Origin: Lewinellaceae bacterium
GTDB taxonomy: Bacteria; Bacteroidota; Bacteroidia; Chitinophagales; Saprospiraceae
Direction: 5' to 3'
Assembly: GCA_020636435.1 (NCBI GenBank)
Contig: JACJXX010000001.1
Coordinates: forward strand, 4,047,001-4,111,000
Length of the DNA stretch: 64,000 bases
The position numbers were made by a program, and so were the translations under genes. Each line of letters starts with the position of its first letter. Within the stretch, counting starts at the first letter, position 1. Shown one piece after another: positions 58,836-64,000 of this stretch. The notes under the pieces were generated by a model. The model worked only from the letters and a program-made list of their open reading frames with translations, did not search any database and was not told the DNA's origin.

Positions 58836-61763
58836 ATGAAAAAAGCACTACCTGTTTTCCTTAGCCTGTTCCAGTTTTGCCTTATCACGGAGGCCCAGAT
58901 CCCTGAGTTTTTCAACCCTTGCAGTACCCCTGCCGAAACCTCCGAATGGCTGGCCCGCTTCCAGCTAAACCCGGCGGCCTACGAAAGCAGCGGAGAGGCC
59001 TTGTACCTCCCCCTCACCTTGCACCTGGTCGGGACCAATGAGGGCGAGGGGCATTTTCCCCTGCAGGAGGCCCTGGGCCAGCTGTGCCAGCTCAATGCGT
59101 ACTTCGAAGAAACGCAGATTCAATTTTTCCTGGAAGGGTCGCCGAACTACCATGACCATTCGGATTGGTACCAGGGCAACCAACTTTCAAGTATGATGGC
59201 CGGCAATAATGTCGACAACACCCTCAACTGTTACATTATACAGAATCTTGGTGGTTTTTCCGGTATGTATTCCAGTTCCGGAGATGCTGTGCTGATGGCT
59301 AAATGGGGTTTTAATGTATGGAACCCCTTATTCGCCCATGAGATTGGCCATTATTTATCCCTGCCGCATACCTTCTGGGGGTGGGAAAACCAGGAATGGG
59401 ATTTATCCATGCCGGCGCCCGAGTTCGCCGGCGGCCGCAAGGTGGAGCGGGTGGACGGCGAGGATTGCGATATCGCCGGAGACGGATTTTGCGATACGCC
59501 TCCTGATTATCTTTCAGCAGTTAATGCTCTGGCATCAGCATATGCCTGCAACATCAACGACGAAAGTTTTGTCGTCCAGACAGACCCCACCGGCGCTACC
59601 TTCCGCACCGATTGCAGCCTGATCATGTCTTATGCTTCCAACCCCAATCGTTTTTCCGACATGCAGATCAGCGCCATGCGGGCCAATATCGAACAGGTGC
59701 GGCCTTATTTGCTGTACAACCAGGATCCACTTTCAGTTATACCCGAAACGGAGGTTGCCCTGTTAAGCCCTTCGCAAGGAGCCATGGTTGCCCCGGATGA
59801 GCCGGCTACGCTGGAATGGGCGCCCGTGCCCAATGCGACGCATTACGTGGTGGACATCACTTTCCTACCCGTTTTTTCCGCCGTCTACGATCAATATGTG
59901 GTGGAGGGTACTTCATTAGTGGTGAACAACCTGCTTCCCGGAAAAAACTACCGCTGGCGGGTGCGCCCCTACAACGCTTTTCACACCTGCCCCCCCTACT
60001 CGGAGGAAGGGCAATTCTCTACCGGTGAACCAGTAGCCTGCGACAGATCAGAAGTGATCGGCACGACGGTTTATGACCTACAGACCAACGCCTCCGTTTG
60101 CAACCGCATCAGCCGGGATGCCGAAGGCAACATTATGGCCACCTGGACGATGAGCCTCAATGGAGCAAACGGCTACGCCGACCGGGGAACCGGCTACAAC
60201 CGCTTCGACGCCGCCTCCGGAAGCTGGGAACCTATTCCCACCCAAAGGCTGGAGCCTGATATCCGTACCGGCTGGCCCAACCACATCATCACGGATAACG
60301 GGACTGAACTGATCGTGACGCATGAGTTTACCAGCCAGGGCATATTCCTGCGCACGCTGCGAAGAGCCGCCGGCGATGAAGATTGGATAGAAGGCGAGTT
60401 GCCGGTCAATGCGCCCCGGGGCGCTTTCGCGGCCCGAATGGCATGCAGCGGCGAAACGGTCCATCTCATCGCCGTAACGCCCCCCCTTAGCTTTGGCGGG
60501 GTAGTTTATGAAGGCGTCAACGGCCATGTATTGTACTACCGCTCGCCCGACGGCGGCGCCATCTGGGATATCACCGACGCCGTCATCCCCGGCCTGGATG
60601 AGGGTTTCATGGCCAGCATCGGCAAGATAGACTGCTACAACATCGACGCCCGGGGGGAGGTGGTGGCCGTGGGTGTTTTCTCTATGATCAACGATGTTTA
60701 TATCTTTAAATCCGAAAATAGCGGCACCAACTGGACTTCAACCCGCATCTACGATTTCCCGATCGACCGGTATCAGTTTGACCAGGGCTATACCGTTAGC
60801 GATCTTCCACCGCCCGCCCCGGAACAGCCGCACCCCCTCGCCATTTTCACAACGGATGGTTCCGGGAGCCTGCTGGTCGATCACAACGGTTTGGTCCATG
60901 CTTTTTACGGCCAGGTTTATTTAAGGGACAACGATATAGCAAATGGTAATTTTGACGAAATATACACCGACGGCGGCGGCCTGGCCTACTGGAATGAAAC
61001 CTTCGGCCCGGATTCCACCCGCACCATCGCCGGCGTACCGGACCTAAACGGCAATAATGCCGCCGATATCGATTTCGACATTCACCTGGCAGAGTATTTT
61101 CTTTCGCCGGCCTCTATTCCCAGCCCGGGAGTGGATGAGAACAACAACCTTTACCTGGCCTATTCGGCGGTGATGGAAGGGGCTGACTTCCGGCAGAACG
61201 ATGACGCCGAGCAGTATCGGCACATCGTGATCATCCACTCCGAAGACGGCGGAGAGCACTGGTCGGAACCCTTTGACGCCATCAATGAAACAACGCTCTG
61301 CGACGCCGAGCTTCCCTACTTTTCGGAAGCCATGTACCCATCTATGGTTCGGGATATTACCGACGAAATCCTGTTCACTTACCAGGAGAGTTTTCGGCCG
61401 GGCGCCAGCCTTATAGGCGACCCTCCGGAGACGAGTTTTATCCGCTTTGCCCGCGTCGATCTGGCAGAACTGGGGGTGGTTAAGACCCAAGAGGCGCAAA
61501 ACCCGAATGGGTTTAATTTAAGGTTTTTCCCCAATCCGGCCACCGGAATGGCAAGCCTGCAGTTTGAGCTGGAGGAGCCGGCGCAGGTGGGGCTGGGTTT
61601 GTACAATGTGATGGGGCAGCCAGCAAGGGCGGACAGTTGGTATGACTTGAATGCAGGCGAACATACCCTCGGCCTGGAGGTAGCGGCTTTGCCTTCGGGG
61701 GGTTATTTTGTTTGGCTGCAGGTAGAGGGTAAAATAGCGGTTGTCCGAATGGTAAAGGATTAA
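58836..61763 (+). CDS. Secreted M43-like metalloprotease with T9SS tail, 975 aa
   Basis: Signal peptide MKKALPVFLSLFQFCLITEAQ. A pappalysin-like metzincin domain at about residues 55-300 has FAHEIGHYLSLPHTF (HExxHxxxxxH, with Ser where the family usually has Gly) and a Met-turn in CSLIMSYAS. One FN3-like domain follows (SPSQGAMVAPDEPATLEWAPV), then a long beta-propeller-like region (RSPDGGAIWDITD, KSENSGTNWTSTRIY, HSEDGGEHWSEP) and a T9SS type A sorting tail (LRFFPNPATGMASLQFELE, YNVMGQPARADSW, LPSGGYFVWLQVEGKIAVVRMVKD). Predicted cell-surface or secreted protease with a carbohydrate- or protein-binding propeller. Confidence 0.85.
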   Translation: MKKALPVFLSLFQFCLITEAQIPEFFNPCSTPAETSEWLARFQLNPAAYESSGEALYLPLTLHLVGTNEGEGHFPLQEALGQLCQLNAYFEETQIQFFLEGSPNYHDHSDWYQGNQLSSMMAGNNVDNTLNCYIIQNLGGFSGMYSSSGDAVLMAKWGFNVWNPLFAHEIGHYLSLPHTFWGWENQEWDLSMPAPEFAGGRKVERVDGEDCDIAGDGFCDTPPDYLSAVNALASAYACNINDESFVVQTDPTGATFRTDCSLIMSYASNPNRFSDMQISAMRANIEQVRPYLLYNQDPLSVIPETEVALLSPSQGAMVAPDEPATLEWAPVPNATHYVVDITFLPVFSAVYDQYVVEGTSLVVNNLLPGKNYRWRVRPYNAFHTCPPYSEEGQFSTGEPVACDRSEVIGTTVYDLQTNASVCNRISRDAEGNIMATWTMSLNGANGYADRGTGYNRFDAASGSWEPIPTQRLEPDIRTGWPNHIITDNGTELIVTHEFTSQGIFLRTLRRAAGDEDWIEGELPVNAPRGAFAARMACSGETVHLIAVTPPLSFGGVVYEGVNGHVLYYRSPDGGAIWDITDAVIPGLDEGFMASIGKIDCYNIDARGEVVAVGVFSMINDVYIFKSENSGTNWTSTRIYDFPIDRYQFDQGYTVSDLPPPAPEQPHPLAIFTTDGSGSLLVDHNGLVHAFYGQVYLRDNDIANGNFDEIYTDGGGLAYWNETFGPDSTRTIAGVPDLNGNNAADIDFDIHLAEYFLSPASIPSPGVDENNNLYLAYSAVMEGADFRQNDDAEQYRHIVIIHSEDGGEHWSEPFDAINETTLCDAELPYFSEAMYPSMVRDITDEILFTYQESFRPGASLIGDPPETSFIRFARVDLAELGVVKTQEAQNPNGFNLRFFPNPATGMASLQFELEEPAQVGLGLYNVMGQPARADSWYDLNAGEHTLGLEVAALPSGGYFVWLQVEGKIAVVRMVKD

Positions 61764-61781
61764 TATTCGGTGGCTGCGGCA

Positions 61782-61816
61782 AACTCAGCACTCAATTTTC
61801 TATTGAGTGCTGAGTT
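61782..61816. terminator. Bidirectional hairpin between convergent genes
   Basis: 15-bp perfect stem AACTCAGCACTCAAT (61782-61796) with 61802-61816, 5-nt loop, between the M43 protease and the PIN toxin. Confidence 0.75.
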
Positions 61817-61822
61817 ATAGCA

Positions 61823-62242
61823 TCATGCGCCAAGTACTTTTTTAAGTTCATCAAGGCGAATGGCCTCCACCTTTGGAAAGGGGATATCCTTTAAAATATT
61901 GAAGTGTTTATCGTGTGTTACCAGAAAATCAGCCTGCCCGGCCACAGCGCAGTCTACAAATTTATTGTCGTCAGGATCATTTTGTATAAGTTCCCAGTGG
62001 TAATAAGGAGTAATGAGTTCTACATTTGAAAACTCCAAAAGAAATTCCAGCCGTTCATTTGATAGGCTGTCTCCGTATTTCTGGATACATTTTTCAAGGT
62101 ACTCCATCAAAATTTCGTTGCTAACCAGCAAAGTATAACGCTGATAAATTATGCCTTCGAAGACCCACCAATACTTGTGATGAGGAAGGATGGAAACTAA
62201 AAATACATTAGTATCCAGAACAAGTCGATAGTTATTGTTCAT
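61823..62242 (-). CDS. PIN-domain toxin of a type II toxin-antitoxin pair
   Basis: 139 residues of the PIN (PilT N-terminus) family, putative-toxin-component subgroup. Acidic residues: LVLDTNVFLVSI (first Asp), NEILMEYLE (Glu), DPDDNKFVDCAVAGQADFLVTHDKHF (central and last Asp). PIN toxins are Mg-dependent RNases. It overlaps the upstream small gene by 11 bp, the usual antitoxin-toxin coupling. Confidence 0.88.
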   Translation of the reverse strand: MNNNYRLVLDTNVFLVSILPHHKYWWVFEGIIYQRYTLLVSNEILMEYLEKCIQKYGDSLSNERLEFLLEFSNVELITPYYHWELIQNDPDDNKFVDCAVAGQADFLVTHDKHFNILKDIPFPKVEAIRLDELKKVLGA

Positions 62243-62453
62243 CTTCTTCTAACCAGCTGTCCAGATCTGAATCAGTAATATTTTTTTCTTTTGCCGCATG
62301 TGCTACTTTTTTGGTAAAACGCTCTGCAAAAAACTGCGCCAGCAGATTTTTTAATTCCTGCAGCTCCTCTTCCGAAGGATTGAAAGAATATATTTTAAGT
62401 AACTCTAACTGAAGGGGGCTCAGTTTAGATGCGGATGAATTCATATTAGACAC
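62232..62453 (-). CDS. Putative antitoxin partner of the PIN toxin, 73 aa
   Basis: A small, mostly helical acidic protein (LSPLQLELLKIYSFNPSEEELQELKNLLAQFFAERFTKKVAHAAKEKN, ending LDSWLEEDEQ) encoded immediately upstream of and overlapping the PIN gene. The C-terminal tail (DSDLDSWLEEDEQ) is typical of antitoxins that block a PIN active site. No DNA-binding domain is obvious. Assigned from gene order. Confidence 0.7.
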   Translation of the reverse strand: MSNMNSSASKLSPLQLELLKIYSFNPSEEELQELKNLLAQFFAERFTKKVAHAAKEKNITDSDLDSWLEEDEQ

Positions 62454-62577
62454 ATTTTTAAAGTTTATTGATCCCAGCCGTGATCATTTGTGGTTAATAT
62501 ACGTAAAATAATGCCTCGTTGCCACTTTTCAACTTAACTTAAGGTTTGAAAATCTCCAAGGTAAACCTGGCGCCTGG

Positions 62578-62612
62578 AACTCAGCGCCCAAGGGGAAATT
62601 GGGCACTGAGTT
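62578..62612 (-). terminator. Hairpin downstream of the propeller gene
   Basis: AACTCAGCGCCCAA (62578-62591) pairs with 62599-62612 with one mismatch. It shares its first seven bases and their inverse with the hairpin at 61782-61816. Confidence 0.6.
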
Positions 62613-62618
62613 ACAAAA

Positions 62619-64000
62619 TCATTTCACAAACCGCCCCGTCCATATCTTATCCCTTGAATACAGCCGGACGAGGTACTGCCCACCCGGCAAGACAGAAGCA
62701 TCAAGCTGGACCTGATTCTGCCCCGCCTCAAATTGTTGATCAGCAATCGTTTTCACCTTTTGTCCGGACAAGCTGAAGAGCTCCATCCTGGCGTTTACCG
62801 GCCGGGGAAGCTCAAAACGAACAGTAGCTGATTCCTGCACCGGATTGGGGGAAATCTCCAAATTATTACTACCGGAAACCACCTCGCCGGAAGTACCGGT
62901 CATCACTTCTTCCAACTGGTATTTCTGAATAGAACGGCCGTAGGTAGCCGCCAGCAGGATTCGGGTATCGGGATGAAAGTCGAGGTCGTTTACCACCGTC
63001 ATGGGCAGGTTGTTGCCCAGCACTTCCCAGTTCTGCCCCAGGTCGGTGGTATGCCATACGCCCAGGTCATTGGCAATGTAAAGGGTTTGATCGTAGGCCG
63101 GGTCGATGATGATGTCGTTGATGGGAATCTCCGGCAAGTTGCCGGAAATGTCCTCCCAGGTTTGGCCGGCGTCCGCGGTGCGCAGCACGTGGGGCTGGTA
63201 ATCCACAAATCTATAACCCGAAAGGGTGACGTAGGCCACCAGTTCATCATAAGGGTCAACCGCCACTTCGGTCACAAACCTCTTGGGCAGGCCATCAGAA
63301 ACATTCTCCCAGGAAAGCCCGCCGTCCTGAGTGACCTGCACATTGCCATCGTCGGTTCCCACATAGATCACTTCGGGATTAGCGGGCGCCACGGCAATAC
63401 TGGTTATCGTGCCGAAGGCCAGGCTGCCGCTGGGATGCAGGCCGTCGGTGAGGTCTCCGCTGATGGGGCTCCAACTGTTTCCCCGGTCCGGCGAACGGTA
63501 GAGCCGGTTGGCGCCATAGTAAATGACTTCGGGGTTGGAGGGGTCCATGACGACGGGGGTGTTCCAGTTGGTGCGGTCATTGTTTCCGCCGTTAAAAATA
63601 AATCCGAAATCAAACCCCCCATCGTCCGACCGGAACAGGCTGCCCCATTGGTATTCGGCATAAATGATGTCGTTATCCGTTGGGTCGACAATGACGTGAA
63701 AGCCATCGCCGCCGAGTATCTGTCCCCAGTCGTTATCCCCGCCGGTAAGGGTGCGCATGGTGCCGTTGTCCTGAGCGCCTCCGTAGATTCTTTCTGGTTG
63801 GAGAAAGTCGATCTCGCATTCATAAAATTGAGTAAGGGGCAATACCTCGACGTGATCCCAGCTGTTTCCTCCATTTTGAGAAAGGTAAATGCCGCCGTCA
63901 TTGCCGGCAACGACGAAATTGGGGTTCACAGGGTGGATTTCCAGCCCGTGCTGGTCTACGTGCATATAGGTGATGTCCTCCCAGCTCACGCCGCCGTCGA
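62619..64000 (-). CDS. BNR/Asp-box propeller protein with T9SS tail, 5' end outside the window
   Basis: Open to the right edge (the last codons read DGGVSWED, an Asp-box). At least 460 residues are visible, with repeats such as SQNGGNSWDHV, SDDGGFDFGF, RSPDRGNSWSPI, TQDGGLSWENV, TADAGQTWEDI and TTDLGQNWEVL, and the motif NNDRTNWNTPVVMDPSNP shared with the VPS10-type protein at 17486-20572. It ends in a T9SS sorting tail (LEISPNPVQESATVRFELP, LFSLSGQKVKTI, LPGGQYLVRLYSRDKIWTGRFVK). Predicted secreted or surface protein. Confidence 0.85.
   Translation of the reverse strand, partial: DGGVSWEDITYMHVDQHGLEIHPVNPNFVVAGNDGGIYLSQNGGNSWDHVEVLPLTQFYECEIDFLQPERIYGGAQDNGTMRTLTGGDNDWGQILGGDGFHVIVDPTDNDIIYAEYQWGSLFRSDDGGFDFGFIFNGGNNDRTNWNTPVVMDPSNPEVIYYGANRLYRSPDRGNSWSPISGDLTDGLHPSGSLAFGTITSIAVAPANPEVIYVGTDDGNVQVTQDGGLSWENVSDGLPKRFVTEVAVDPYDELVAYVTLSGYRFVDYQPHVLRTADAGQTWEDISGNLPEIPINDIIIDPAYDQTLYIANDLGVWHTTDLGQNWEVLGNNLPMTVVNDLDFHPDTRILLAATYGRSIQKYQLEEVMTGTSGEVVSGSNNLEISPNPVQESATVRFELPRPVNARMELFSLSGQKVKTIADQQFEAGQNQVQLDASVLPGGQYLVRLYSRDKIWTGRFVK

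Overview
The window looks like chromosomal DNA of a Bacteroidota member, most likely of the Saprospiria (Lewinella/Saprospiraceae type). Four proteins end in type IX secretion (T9SS) sorting tails, a PorQ-like T9SS component is present, there is a Bacteroidota-typical DUF4837 lipoprotein and an LpxD, and several genes are preceded by TAnnTTTG-type -7 elements. No rRNA, tRNA, CRISPR array or prophage was recognised. This assignment rests on family recognition by eye, not on a search.

Layout. 0-7 kb is a decayed defence island: an intact 1678-residue SF1 helicase fused to an MTES_1575/DUF559-type nuclease, the C-terminal stump of a type I restriction HsdS, and the ISAs1-family element that cuts it. 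7-13 kb holds a TfoX-N protein, an unusual two-gene operon (879-residue metallo-beta-lactamase-fold protein plus a 646-residue HExxH metallopeptidase-like protein), and a DUF4143 ATPase remnant interrupted by a 159-bp MITE. 13-32 kb is mostly metabolism and envelope: GH20 hexosaminidase, a phosphoserine phosphatase/phosphoglycerate dehydrogenase fusion, a BNR-propeller exoprotein, a LolA-like protein, a Usp-like protein and SulP transporter, kynureninase with a lipoprotein GH133-like glucosidase, a MORN lipoprotein, PorQ, and an AAA-ATPase-like/PD-(D/E)XK protein. 32-49 kb mixes housekeeping (thrS, lpxD, cold-shock protein, GT2 and GT39 glycosyltransferases) with two large DUF4062 STAND-type NTPases. 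49-64 kb carries a VanX-like dipeptidase, a MoxR ATPase, an ECF sigma/anti-sigma pair, htpG, a structured non-coding stretch, a GNAT/cyclic-nucleotide-binding fusion, a secreted M43-like protease, a PIN toxin-antitoxin pair and a T9SS-exported propeller protein cut by the right edge.

The most interesting signal is the second DUF4062 protein (45308-48310). Its C-terminus is a formylglycine-generating-enzyme/C-type-lectin fold whose last 30 residues look like the variable region of a diversity-generating retroelement (DGR). Nine candidate variable codons all end in C, as expected from adenine mutagenesis of AAC template codons, and a perfect 13-bp inverted repeat sits at the gene end. No reverse transcriptase or template repeat is in the window, so this would be a trans-diversified target. 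Next in interest are the MBL/HExxH operon, and a family of three ~157-159 bp MITEs that share a core but have different terminal arms, one of which interrupts an ORF that exact removal would restore.
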